Shown one piece after another: positions 43,477 through 51,908 of a stretch of 64,000 nucleotides of DNA. The position numbers and the translations under genes were made by a program. Origin of the DNA: a virus. The stretch is taken from positions 62,001 through 126,000 of the IMG/VR virus record IMGVR_UViG_3300024260_000002; one strand, 5' to 3'. Position 1 is the stretch's first letter. Every line of letters starts with the position of its first letter. Under the pieces are notes generated by a model that ran no database searches, was not told where the DNA came from, and was given only the letters and a program-made list of their open reading frames with translations.

Positions 43477-44423
43477 ACGAAATCCAATCCACTAATCTCA
43501 ATCATCTTTTTAGTCTTAGCTTCACATAAGAAACAATCAGGATATGTAAATTCAAAGATTTTAGTATAATCAAATATATAATCTTTATGTAATTTAGTTG
43601 GATCATCACAAAGGAAATCATCTTTTGATTCAGGAAATTCCATACTAATATAACAGTAATGCATTTGACCAAATTGATTAATATGCATCTTTTTTGTATT
43701 GAATGCTTTACATTCAATTGTTGCAGCATCACCAACTTTCTTACGACGATTGAATAATGTATTAATTGCATTCTCTCTAGTAATTAAAGGACTTATCTCT
43801 TTGGATACTTCCTTAACATGTTCAGTTAAACGTCTTCGTCCTTCTGTTCCAACAATATAACTATGAGAAAAACCTTTTACAATATCATTCATTGCTTCAC
43901 TTTTTAAATCTTCTGTGTTGTATTTGAATTCAATTATTTGAAGGATATCTCTATTAGAATGTAATTTAAATGCTTTGGCATTATTTAGAATTTTACTAAG
44001 ATCACTACCTACTCTATATTCAGCATTAACTTCTTGTGAACTTCCACATAATGTAAATGTACAAGAGCTTCTTTCATGTCCTTGTTTAAAAAGCTTTCCA
44101 AGAGATTCCCAATATTCAGTACTTTGTAATGAACCATTAGAAAACATATCAATATGTATATTTCTAGAATTAAAGTACTCAATAAGTTCTGGCAATTCTG
44201 GATATAATAATGGTTCACTAATAGCTCCAGCTAACATAATTCTAGTTAAATTTGGAAAGAAATCTAATTGTTTGATAATATCTTTTACTGGTCTAACATT
44301 CTTCTTTAATAAGTGTTGAGCATGAGAATAATTTCTTGTACATAAAGGACATTGTAAATTACATGTACCTGTTAAGTCTATCTCAAACTCTTTTATATCA
44401 CTTGTTGTTAATGTTTTTAACAT
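43470..44423 (-). CDS. Radical SAM protein, CPLC family (2 of 3)
   Basis: 317 residues, AAAAGGAAGATAGTT start. CNLQCPLC (Cys21, 25, 28) after FEIDLTGT, ITRIML-type strand, MLAGAISEPLLYPEL, FSNGSLQSTEYWESLGKLFK and TLCGSSQEVNAEYRVG, paralogous to the flanking genes. A C-terminal cysteine-containing part (MHINQFGQMHYCYI; DCFLCEAKTKK) again looks like an auxiliary cluster domain. It is the longest of the three. Co-transcribed with its paralogues. Confidence 0.85.
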   Translation of the reverse strand: MLKTLTTSDIKEFEIDLTGTCNLQCPLCTRNYSHAQHLLKKNVRPVKDIIKQLDFFPNLTRIMLAGAISEPLLYPELPELIEYFNSRNIHIDMFSNGSLQSTEYWESLGKLFKQGHERSSCTFTLCGSSQEVNAEYRVGSDLSKILNNAKAFKLHSNRDILQIIEFKYNTEDLKSEAMNDIVKGFSHSYIVGTEGRRRLTEHVKEVSKEISPLITRENAINTLFNRRKKVGDAATIECKAFNTKKMHINQFGQMHYCYISMEFPESKDDFLCDDPTKLHKDYIFDYTKIFEFTYPDCFLCEAKTKKMIEISGLDFVC

Positions 44424-44425
44424 AA

Positions 44426-45262
44426 CTATCTTCCTTTTAAATGTAATGCTAATTCAGATGTATCTGATTCAGCTTCTGCTAACCTATATATTTTATTATC
44501 ACTTAATATCTTTGAATTATTCTTACTACATTCCCAGCAATGTTTATCACCAAAATTCTTAAAAAGACTACAAGGATTTAACTTATTATCAGAACTTAGT
44601 AATGCGAAATTATATTCCTCCGCAGGACACTCTTTGGTGATATCTTCTCTATTCAAAGTACTATATGCTTCTGATACTAACTTGGGTAAATGTATTTCAC
44701 TATCTAATTCAAAATGTTCACTGACTGGTAAAGTATGAAAATACTCAGCCTTGTATTTATTAAATCTACTTCTATCATCATCTTTGTTATAATTAAATAC
44801 AATATAGTTTAATATGCCTTTTTTAGAATACAGGTTAATGATATCTAATCGTCTAAGAACTGTATTTAGATTACTACCTACTCTATATTTTTCATGAAGT
44901 TCTTGAGTACTTCCACATACAGTTAAATATATATGACCGTTAATGCCTTTAAATAACATACCAAGTTTACGATAATACATATCATCATGAGTGTCACCAT
45001 TAATAAATAATGATACTTCTATATCGCGCATTTTTAAGTATCTTAAAAGTGGCACAAGTTTCTTATATAGAGTCGGTTCTGATGTGGGACCAGCCAGAGT
45101 AACATACTTAAGATCTTTTAAGTTTTCTAATCGTTCAATTAAAACATTATAATCTAATGTTTTATTATCCGTTAATTCAGGATGAGTTTGTCTTATACAT
45201 AATGGACATTGTAAATTACATATATTATTTAACTCTATTTCTATTCTTGTTATTTCTCTCAA
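44426..45262 (-). CDS. Radical SAM protein, CPLC family (3 of 3)
   Basis: 278 residues from a TTG start with AAAGGAAATCTT upstream. ICNLQCPLC (Cys15, 19, 22), YVTLAGPTSEPTLYKKLVPL, FINGDTHDDMYYRKLGMLFK and TVCGSTQELHEKYRVG. C-terminal cysteines occur in LNPCSLFKNFGDKHCWECSK, a likely auxiliary Fe-S or zinc site. It is the first of the CPLC trio in transcription order, 10 bases after the four-gene DTHNQ array. Likely the same general substrate class as its two paralogues. Confidence 0.85.
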   Translation of the reverse strand: MREITRIEIELNNICNLQCPLCIRQTHPELTDNKTLDYNVLIERLENLKDLKYVTLAGPTSEPTLYKKLVPLLRYLKMRDIEVSLFINGDTHDDMYYRKLGMLFKGINGHIYLTVCGSTQELHEKYRVGSNLNTVLRRLDIINLYSKKGILNYIVFNYNKDDDRSRFNKYKAEYFHTLPVSEHFELDSEIHLPKLVSEAYSTLNREDITKECPAEEYNFALLSSDNKLNPCSLFKNFGDKHCWECSKNNSKILSDNKIYRLAEAESDTSELALHLKGR

Positions 45263-45272
45263 AAGATTTCCT

Positions 45273-45899
45273 TTAAATGTAAACTATATTATCAAAATCT
45301 TTTTCAGTTATCCATCTCAATTGACTTTCGATTGTTGCATAAGTTCTATAATTTTTTAAAAGTAGTTTGTGATTAGCTTTGCTTAATTGAGGAGTATAAT
45401 CTTCTAATGATAATGAACCAGGAACTATATGAAATAATCTATTATTGTTATCAAGAAATGATTCTAAATTATGAAAGTTATTATCTGTTACAACAATCAT
45501 ATATTGAACATTCCCTGGTAAATCTTTTATTATCTCAGTATCTAAATTTTCAGAAGCATGGTATAAAATACTATTGAACTTATCAATTAAACTTGGATAC
45601 TTCTCTAAGAATAATCCATTAGTATTTAATGATAAATTATAGTCTTCAAATTCCTCAAGTAAATATAATATTTTTTCTAAGCTTAATGTTCCAACTTCGC
45701 CACCAGATAAAGTAATATTATAATCATTGTATTTCTCATGAACTAATTTAACTTTATTTTGTAATTCAATAGAACTTATAGCTGGTTGATTATGAGTATC
45801 AACACAACAATATTCACAATTCCAATTACATTTATAAGTAACTATAATTTCAAGTTCTTTCTCATTAGCTTTCATAAAATCTAAATTCATTCCTTCCAT
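45273..45899 (-). CDS. Radical SAM protein, DTHNQ array member (1)
   Basis: 208 residues. YKCNWNCEYCCVDTHNQ gives Cys24, 28 and 31; ITLSGGEVGT is the SAM-binding loop in place of GGEP; LNTNGLFLEKYPSLI and ILYHASEN follow. No C-terminal cysteine cluster, so it is a compact rSAM core without SPASM. The start has AAAGGACAAATA and overlaps the next gene by one base. It shares all marker strings with the three genes upstream in transcription. Function unknown. Confidence 0.83.
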   Translation of the reverse strand: MEGMNLDFMKANEKELEIIVTYKCNWNCEYCCVDTHNQPAISSIELQNKVKLVHEKYNDYNITLSGGEVGTLSLEKILYLLEEFEDYNLSLNTNGLFLEKYPSLIDKFNSILYHASENLDTEIIKDLPGNVQYMIVVTDNNFHNLESFLDNNNRLFHIVPGSLSLEDYTPQLSKANHKLLLKNYRTYATIESQLRWITEKDFDNIVYI

Positions 45900-46591
45900 T
45901 ATTTGTCCTTTGTTCTAAGTGAAACACAGTTTTCAAAATCATCTGATTCAAGAAACAATAAAGGTGCATGTGGTAAGAATAACCTATCTTTATATTTTTG
46001 ATATATTTTAAAACCTAATTTTCTATCAAGACCAGATTGATATACCTCTTTAACATAACCAGCATTAGCACCAATAACAGCAAATTGAAATTGAGGATAC
46101 TTATTTAAATACCATTCAATATCTTCAAATGAATCTTTATTTGTTACCACTAGTTGATAAATAAAATTATCATTTACAGGAATATGATCAAAGTGATATA
46201 ATTTAATTTCTTTTCTTGATCTAACATCTTGTACTGTATGATAGAGAACATCGCTTATGTATTTAACAACTAAGTCAGGATACTTCTCTAAAAATAGCCC
46301 ATTTGTATCAACTGTGATTACACAGTTCTTTTCTTTTAGGATTTCACAATACTTAATAATAAGATCTTTGGATACCATTCCTGGTTCACCACCAGCAAAC
46401 GAAACAATAGTATTATTTGGTACTTTAGCTAATTGATTCATAACAGAAGCATCATCTATCTGTTCATCTTGATTATGTGTGTCTGCACAACAGTACCAAC
46501 AATCCCAATTACATTTAAAAGTTAAATCAACATTGTAATGTATACTTGTTATCTGTTCAAAGTCTATCTTCTCTTCTTGCGTTTCTTGCAT
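45899..46591 (-). CDS. Radical SAM protein, DTHNQ array member (2)
   Basis: 230 residues, AAAGGAAATTAAA start. FKCNWDCWYCCADTHNQ (Cys27, 31, 34), TIVSFAGGEPGMVSKDLIIK (SAM-binding GGEP), VDTNGLFLEKYPDLVVKYIS and VLYHTVQDV. The last 70 residues have no cysteine motif beyond a lone Cys near the C-terminus. The protein keeps the whole catalytic front half and is about 100 residues shorter than typical SPASM enzymes. Confidence 0.84.
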   Translation of the reverse strand: MQETQEEKIDFEQITSIHYNVDLTFKCNWDCWYCCADTHNQDEQIDDASVMNQLAKVPNNTIVSFAGGEPGMVSKDLIIKYCEILKEKNCVITVDTNGLFLEKYPDLVVKYISDVLYHTVQDVRSRKEIKLYHFDHIPVNDNFIYQLVVTNKDSFEDIEWYLNKYPQFQFAVIGANAGYVKEVYQSGLDRKLGFKIYQKYKDRLFLPHAPLLFLESDDFENCVSLRTKDK

Positions 46592-46592
46592 T

Positions 46593-47156
46593 TTAATTTC
46601 CTTTTAATAAATGACTTATACTATCCCCGTGTACTTTATAGTTCTTGATTATATATAATGCATTCTTATTTGATAAACTATTTCCATTGACCTCTTTCAT
46701 ACTTGAAACAAAAAATTGAATATTATAGTTATCATAATACCAATCAAGCGCAAGAAAATTTGAATCATTAACCAACAACATATATGTAATTGGAACACTG
46801 ATATCAAATAATTGTATTTCTTTTAACTCTTCTATATGCTCTATACAATGATATAAAATATCATCAACATATTCTTCTACTATCTTTGGATACTTCTCTA
46901 AGAATAAACCATTTGTGTTTAGAACAATCTCACAGTTCTTTTCTTTAAGTAATTTAAAGTACTCAAGAATATCTTCTTCATTAACAGTACCAGGTTCACC
47001 ACCTTCAATATGGACTGAACACCCTTCTGGAATATTCTCAATACATTTAAGTACTTTCTTTTTAGTAGCTTTTGAACTACTTTGATTATGTGTATCAACT
47101 ATACAATAATTACAATGCCAATTACAAACATAAGTTATAGGTAAGAAACAATTCAT
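46593..47156 (-). CDS. Radical SAM protein, DTHNQ array member (3)
   Basis: 187 residues, the shortest of the array. VCNWHCNYCIVDTHNQ (Cys11, 15, 18), SVHIEGGEPGTVNEEDI, LNTNGLFLEKYPKIVEEYVD and ILYHCIEH. ATG overlaps the previous stop in an ATGA arrangement, so translation is coupled. Only the core beta/alpha units are present. Substrate unknown. Confidence 0.83.
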   Translation of the reverse strand: MNCFLPITYVCNWHCNYCIVDTHNQSSSKATKKKVLKCIENIPEGCSVHIEGGEPGTVNEEDILEYFKLLKEKNCEIVLNTNGLFLEKYPKIVEEYVDDILYHCIEHIEELKEIQLFDISVPITYMLLVNDSNFLALDWYYDNYNIQFFVSSMKEVNGNSLSNKNALYIIKNYKVHGDSISHLLKGN

Positions 47157-47773
47157 CTAAACCCCATTACTTTTACATTTTGATCAACTGATGTATTTTC
47201 ACCAAGTAGTTGCAAGATAGACTCTTTTGGAATTATATCTTTAATTTCATTATAGAGTTTAAATGCATTCTTAATACTTAGACTTGTTAAGTTTTGATTT
47301 TCATTCTTTCTTGCTCTATGAACATGAATAGGTAAATCAACATTGAGTAAGAAATCTCTAACAAGATGAAAATTAGTATCATCTGCTATGATAACATAAT
47401 CCATAGGTACATTGATAATAGGCATATATACATCGTAATTAGTTAAATCATCTTGTACATGATAAAAGAAGTATTCAATATATTTAACTAACTCAGGATA
47501 TCTTCTAAAGAAGAGTCCATTAGTATCCATGTGAATATTACAGTTCTTTTCTAATAATCTTTGTATTATTTCAACTAAAAATTCTTTCTTAGCCATTCCT
47601 GGTTCACCACCAGCAAGAGAAACTAAACTTCCATTTTTTAATGAATCAATACTATCAAATATATCTTGAGGTTTAGGTTCATCTTGATTATGTGTATCAA
47701 CTATACAATATGAACAATCCCAATCACACTTAAAAGTAATTAGTAAACAGTATTTTACTTTAACTTCTTCCAT
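47153..47773 (-). CDS. Radical SAM protein, DTHNQ array member (4)
   Basis: 206 residues, AAAGGAAATAAT start. FKCDWDCSYCIVDTHNQ (Cys16, 20, 23), LVSLAGGEPGMAKKEFLVEI, MDTNGLFFRRYPELVKYIEY and FFYHVQDDL. First of the array in transcription order and overlaps the glycosyltransferase-like gene by 19 bases. The late-conserved DTHNQ string, identical in all four, is unusual next to the iron-sulfur cysteines and may define the family. Confidence 0.84.
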   Translation of the reverse strand: MEEVKVKYCLLITFKCDWDCSYCIVDTHNQDEPKPQDIFDSIDSLKNGSLVSLAGGEPGMAKKEFLVEIIQRLLEKNCNIHMDTNGLFFRRYPELVKYIEYFFYHVQDDLTNYDVYMPIINVPMDYVIIADDTNFHLVRDFLLNVDLPIHVHRARKNENQNLTSLSIKNAFKLYNEIKDIIPKESILQLLGENTSVDQNVKVMGFR

Positions 47774-48657
47774 ATTATTTCCTTTAAAATGTTGATTATA
47801 TTATCATCTTTAGTAAGTTCTACCTGATTGAGATTCTTTAGATCTTCTATGCGATATTTCAAACCAAGATCAGTATCCAAATAATCAATATTTAGATACT
47901 CAACATCAATACCGAAGTATTGACATTCTGCTATCATTCGTGGAGAACAATCCCATTTTCTCGAAATAGGAGTATAAATATATTTAGATATATTTATAAA
48001 TTCTTCATAAGGTGTTCTTTCAATTTGACATATGTTAGATAATGAATCATAATAATCATTGTCTGTCAGTAATAAATAATTACCCGGATTACTTAAAATA
48101 TAATCCTTAACTACATCAAGTTCTAAAATTCGACAATTACCAGTTAGATACATTAATATTTTATCCGTTCTAATTGGTGATTTCAATTTACTAAATAAGA
48201 TCTTTTTCTTATAATCAATACCATTTACCTTTACTTGTTCATAGACTCTTTGGTCTTGTAACACATGAAGCTTAGGGTTGACATTATTTTTTATTTCTTT
48301 GTTTCCACATGCGAATGTAAAAACATTATCTGATAGATATGTTACTAAATTCATAGTATTTATATCTCCATCCATAAAGAATATATTCTTACATTTAATC
48401 AATGTAGGATGATAATTATTAAATGTAGTAACGCTTAATAACTTTTCAACTTCTTGTTGAGTGAATGTGTACTTCTTTATAACAGTACGAAAATCTTCTT
48501 CTGATAGACCTATAAATAGTACTCGGGTATCAAAAACATCTTTTAGAATATAATAGTAATCTATCAATTCAAAGATATGGCCACATATATTGTGACCATT
48601 ATTATTCCAGGTATAAGTTAATATTAACTCACCTTCTAGCATTAATATCTTTTTCAT
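47755..48657 (-). CDS. GT-B-like glycosyltransferase (probable)
   Basis: 300 residues. N-terminus MLEGELILTYTWNNNGHNIC with GHIFELIDYYYILKDVFDTR resembles the first domain of GT-B enzymes; the C-terminal domain has YTPISRKWDCSPRMIAECQY and FGIDVEYLN, where R-x-x-E-type donor-binding segments lie. No DxD motif. Ribosome binding site is weak, so it probably depends on upstream translation. It directly precedes the rSAM array, overlapping its first gene. Assignment is by pattern only. Confidence 0.6.
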   Translation of the reverse strand: MKKILMLEGELILTYTWNNNGHNICGHIFELIDYYYILKDVFDTRVLFIGLSEEDFRTVIKKYTFTQQEVEKLLSVTTFNNYHPTLIKCKNIFFMDGDINTMNLVTYLSDNVFTFACGNKEIKNNVNPKLHVLQDQRVYEQVKVNGIDYKKKILFSKLKSPIRTDKILMYLTGNCRILELDVVKDYILSNPGNYLLLTDNDYYDSLSNICQIERTPYEEFINISKYIYTPISRKWDCSPRMIAECQYFGIDVEYLNIDYLDTDLGLKYRIEDLKNLNQVELTKDDNIINILKEIIWKKLK

Positions 48658-48660
48658 TTT

Positions 48661-49485
48661 TTAATCTTTTAATATTGTTTGTACCATTAAATCATTTTTG
48701 TCTAATGTGTATTTTTGTAATTGACCATCTTTGATATCTTTTTGGCGTAGTGTAGTGCTATCTTCAATGGTAGTTCTTTCTTCAATTATAATTGGAATAT
48801 TGTACCATGCTGCTTCTACTATAATACGATTATTTGTATCTAAACCGATATGAACATAAACAATTTGGTCTATTATATTAAATAGATTTTTAATTATTTT
48901 GATATCACTCTTCATTAGAATATTCTTTAAATTGTATTTCTCAGCAATTACAGCAATTTCACAACTATCACTCTTTCCCTTATTTACATAACTTAAGAAT
49001 GTTGTTTCCGTTTTACAATTTTCAATTTGTTTAAAAATACTAAAGTTCAACTTCAAAGTGCTCTTAATATCAAATTTTTGATAATCATAATAACCAAAAT
49101 ATGTGGTACCATTCGGGCTTCTATAATTATCATGAGTTTCATTACTATAAACAAAATGTTCACCTCGAACAAAACCTCTTAATCGTTTATAAGATGATAC
49201 ATCAACGAATAAAGCTTTTCTAACATTATAAGTATACATCTGTACAGTAGTACAGAATTGTATATCAATTTCTTCAATATCGTATTTATCTTTAATAGCA
49301 TTAAGTGAAAGAATTTCATCCTCTTTTAATTTACGCTTAGCAACAATATATAAAGTACATAATGAATGTTGTTGTAGTAAATAAAAATATTCAAATGCAT
49401 AATAAAAAGAACCGTTTATTTTGTTATGATCATTTATATAATATACAACCGCATTATGAGATTGTATATGATTAGGATTTATCAT
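48661..49485 (-). CDS. GT-B/GT4-like glycosyltransferase (probable)
   Basis: 274 residues, AGGAAGTAGG start. FYYAFEYFYLLQQHSLCTLY, then SYKRLRGFVRGEHFVYSNET, and the C-terminal YVHIGLDTNNRIIVEAAWYN followed by IPIIIEE, which resembles the GT4 'E..A.....P(V/I)I' donor-binding segment. Slightly short for the family. It pairs with the GT-like gene at 47755. Could be a non-catalytic relative. Confidence 0.62.
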   Translation of the reverse strand: MINPNHIQSHNAVVYYINDHNKINGSFYYAFEYFYLLQQHSLCTLYIVAKRKLKEDEILSLNAIKDKYDIEEIDIQFCTTVQMYTYNVRKALFVDVSSYKRLRGFVRGEHFVYSNETHDNYRSPNGTTYFGYYDYQKFDIKSTLKLNFSIFKQIENCKTETTFLSYVNKGKSDSCEIAVIAEKYNLKNILMKSDIKIIKNLFNIIDQIVYVHIGLDTNNRIIVEAAWYNIPIIIEERTTIEDSTTLRQKDIKDGQLQKYTLDKNDLMVQTILKD

Positions 49486-49493
49486 CCTACTTC

Positions 49494-50099
49494 CTATGAA
49501 ATGTCGTTTAGATATTTCGACATGAATGTAGCATATAGTTCATCAACTTTTGATTCATCAGTTGCTAATCTAATCTCTGAAAAATATTCAGTGTATTTCT
49601 CTTCTAAATAAGAACTTCTAGCAATTTCATCTCTAGCATTTAAATACATCTCAAGTTTATCAATTAAAGCATCATCACCTGTTTCAAGTATTTTGAGATA
49701 TGTTTCTTCTTTATTATCATCATGAATAAAGTATCCATTATCACAAAGAATATTATTGATATTAATATATTGATACATCATTAGTCCAGAAACGTTTGCT
49801 TGCTGGTGTGTAACCAATTGGCGTACTTTTTTAAGATATATACTTTTGTATAATTCTAACTCATTATTTACATCAACAATGATAAGATCATGTACTTGTA
49901 TATCAATATTTTTATAATCTTTTATAATTCTAACTATTTTATTATTTGATATATGTTTCTTTATTTCACTTGCAGCAAAGGTGCTTAAACCTAAGAAACC
50001 TGTGTGGCTCTCAAACTCTTTATTGTGTGATGCAGTTAAATATTCTATTTCAAAATATGTACCACAATCAATGACTGCTGCCATTTCAAATACTTTCAT
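49494..50099 (-). CDS. Unknown island protein (201 aa)
   Basis: 201 residues, with two AAAAAGGAAT stretches upstream. Middle: KVRQLVTHQQANVSGLMMYQ and YININNILCDNGYFIHDDNK; the last 60 residues are strongly helical and acidic (DALIDKLEMYLNARDEIARS). I have an impression that similar proteins occur in large T4-like marine phages, but I cannot name one. It lies between an rSAM gene and the GT-like gene. No enzymatic motif. Confidence 0.65.
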   Translation of the reverse strand: MKVFEMAAVIDCGTYFEIEYLTASHNKEFESHTGFLGLSTFAASEIKKHISNNKIVRIIKDYKNIDIQVHDLIIVDVNNELELYKSIYLKKVRQLVTHQQANVSGLMMYQYININNILCDNGYFIHDDNKEETYLKILETGDDALIDKLEMYLNARDEIARSSYLEEKYTEYFSEIRLATDESKVDELYATFMSKYLNDIS

Positions 50100-50121
50100 T
50101 TATATTCCTTTTTATTCCTTT

Positions 50122-51048
50122 TTATTTTTCGTAACCATCGCATCGAAGAATGAATTCACAATCTTTACATGAACGAGGTTTATCGTAAGAAGCTATCCTA
50201 TTAGTTATAGCTGTTTCTAACATTGACTCTACTGTTATATCCTGAACTGTGGTTAAATCAAATGTTTGAATATTCCAATCAGTTAGATCATATATATGAT
50301 CTAACGTACTAACGCAGTATTTTTCATATCCTTTCATAAAGCAGAAAGGAATATATCTAACAGTCACAGGAACGATATCTTTATCGATAAAGATCATTAT
50401 CTTAGGAGATACTTTCTGGTAATCTAAATAATCTAATTTATGTGATGATTCCCATCTATTTAAAGGTAAGAAGTTTAACTGTTGAATTTTAACACCACAT
50501 CTTATTAGATATTTTATAATTCTAGCATAATTACGACCATCAAAATCATTTTGAACAGTGCAATTAATTCGAATATCCATATCTAACTCTTGAGCATTCT
50601 TAATTGCTTGAATTATCTTTCTAAACGCTTTATGATCAACTTTCTCATTATGCGATTTAGTATTCCAACCGTGTAAACTGAATAATATTTCAGATAAGCC
50701 ATGATCTTTAGCTTCTTTTAGTTTATCAATATCACTGAAACTAATACCATTTGTAAGCATAGCTATTTTATCAAAGTTTTTACACATATCTAAGATTGTT
50801 AAGAACTCAGGATGTATAGAACTTTCACCACCTGATAAATCAATACTTGTCATACCAGAAGCTTTCAATAAATTAATTTCATTCTCAATGATACTAAGTT
50901 TTCTAAAAGGATCTTTTAAATTACCTTGATAGTAACAGAATTCACAATTTAAATTACAAGTAGTTCCAGTATTTAATCTACCTCTTAAACATATCGGTTT
51001 ATCTGGTAGATCATTAATTTTGGGCTTTATTATTTTATTTAAATTCAT
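50122..51048 (-). CDS. Radical SAM protein next to the Cys-repeat fibre
   Basis: 308 residues. TTCNLNCEFCYYQGN (Cys31, 35, 38), SIDLSGGESSIHPEF (SAM-binding loop), CTVQNDFDGRNY and a C-terminal RSCKDCEFILRCDGYEK, a short SPASM-like cysteine group. The start overlaps the end of the fibre gene by four bases (ATGA). Ribosome binding site is modest. The overlap makes this rSAM protein and the fibre a translational pair. Confidence 0.84.
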   Translation of the reverse strand: MNLNKIIKPKINDLPDKPICLRGRLNTGTTCNLNCEFCYYQGNLKDPFRKLSIIENEINLLKASGMTSIDLSGGESSIHPEFLTILDMCKNFDKIAMLTNGISFSDIDKLKEAKDHGLSEILFSLHGWNTKSHNEKVDHKAFRKIIQAIKNAQELDMDIRINCTVQNDFDGRNYARIIKYLIRCGVKIQQLNFLPLNRWESSHKLDYLDYQKVSPKIMIFIDKDIVPVTVRYIPFCFMKGYEKYCVSTLDHIYDLTDWNIQTFDLTTVQDITVESMLETAITNRIASYDKPRSCKDCEFILRCDGYEK

Positions 51049-51872
51049 ATTATTCTGCTGAATATATCTCTATAAAGAGCATCATAATCGACTTGAAAAT
51101 ACTCTTCTGTATTTATAACATAAATTGATAAACCATCTCTGATTAAATCTTGAGCCATTACACCAAATTGTTTTTCTTTTGGTAAATCAAGTCCTAGTTC
51201 AGTACCATCAACATAATAAAATGAATAGAATTTAATAGGAGTTTTACTCTTAATTTTATTCGATGCTACTGTTCCAATATGATTTATTTCAATCTTTAAT
51301 CGTCTATCGCTATAGTTACAACCACAATCTGTATTACATGTACATACATTATTACAAGCACAATCTGAATTACATAAACAGTTATCCGCAATACTAATAT
51401 AATTGTTTATAATATTATTATAAAAAGCTGCTTCTATTTCTGCTGGACGAGATATTGAAGCTATACCAAAAGTACTAAATGAATTAATAACAGATACCAT
51501 TTGATCCCATTCGTATTTATAAGCAACATTTCCTTTAATAGCATTTAAAGTAATTTTAGGAATATACCATGATTGATTACTTGCTTGCTTGTATCTAGGA
51601 TCAGGATTACTTACTCCCCTAGACCAATTATTAGCAATACTATTTAATGAGTGTTTTAAACTTGTAGTGTCTTCTGTACAAACTGTATCAGTAATTCCTA
51701 CAAAATTTAAAGAGGGGAAAGCTGCTCCTTGATTAGGTGCATGGTGAGCCGCACAATCAATTCTTCTATCTTGTATAGCAGTAGCGCCTCCATATACTAC
51801 TTGACCTTCTATTGTAGCTGGATTAGCTACAAGGGTTGGAGTCGTTTCATCTGTTATATTATTAACTGCCAT
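51045..51872 (-). CDS. Tail fibre with four CxCN-type repeats and an S74 self-cleaving C-terminus
   Basis: 275 residues, AAAGGAATAAAA start. The first 160 residues are a beta-rich fibre head. Residues 165-185 hold eight cysteines at 165, 167, 171, 173, 177, 179, 183 and 185: hexapeptides with CxC spaced by NSD, NNV and NTD. It continues straight into SDRRLKIEINHIG (188-200), the S74 intramolecular-chaperone entry with candidate cleavage Ser188, then FGVMAQDLIRDG and FQVDYDALYRDI. S74 domains trimerise and cut themselves off fibre proteins. The cysteine run lies just before the predicted cut and so stays on the mature fibre. It lies between two rSAM genes. Confidence 0.85.
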   Translation of the reverse strand: MAVNNITDETTPTLVANPATIEGQVVYGGATAIQDRRIDCAAHHAPNQGAAFPSLNFVGITDTVCTEDTTSLKHSLNSIANNWSRGVSNPDPRYKQASNQSWYIPKITLNAIKGNVAYKYEWDQMVSVINSFSTFGIASISRPAEIEAAFYNNIINNYISIADNCLCNSDCACNNVCTCNTDCGCNYSDRRLKIEINHIGTVASNKIKSKTPIKFYSFYYVDGTELGLDLPKEKQFGVMAQDLIRDGLSIYVINTEEYFQVDYDALYRDIFSRII

Positions 51873-51883
51873 TTTTATTCCTT

Positions 51884-51908
51884 TAATTCCTAATTTTCTT
51901 AGGAATTA
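51884..51908 (-). promoter_or_regulatory. Hairpin between rSAM-SPASM gene and fibre gene
   Basis: TAATTCCTAA/TTAGGAATTA with a five-base loop overlaps the stop codon of the SPASM gene and lies 12 bases before the fibre ATG. It can serve as an attenuator or translation-control stem for the fibre; the fibre AAAGGA site follows it directly. Confidence 0.45.

Noticed and set aside
43975-44319. 114-codon plus-strand frame in an rSAM gene
   Set aside because: Antisense to a well-supported rSAM gene with Fe-S and SAM motifs.
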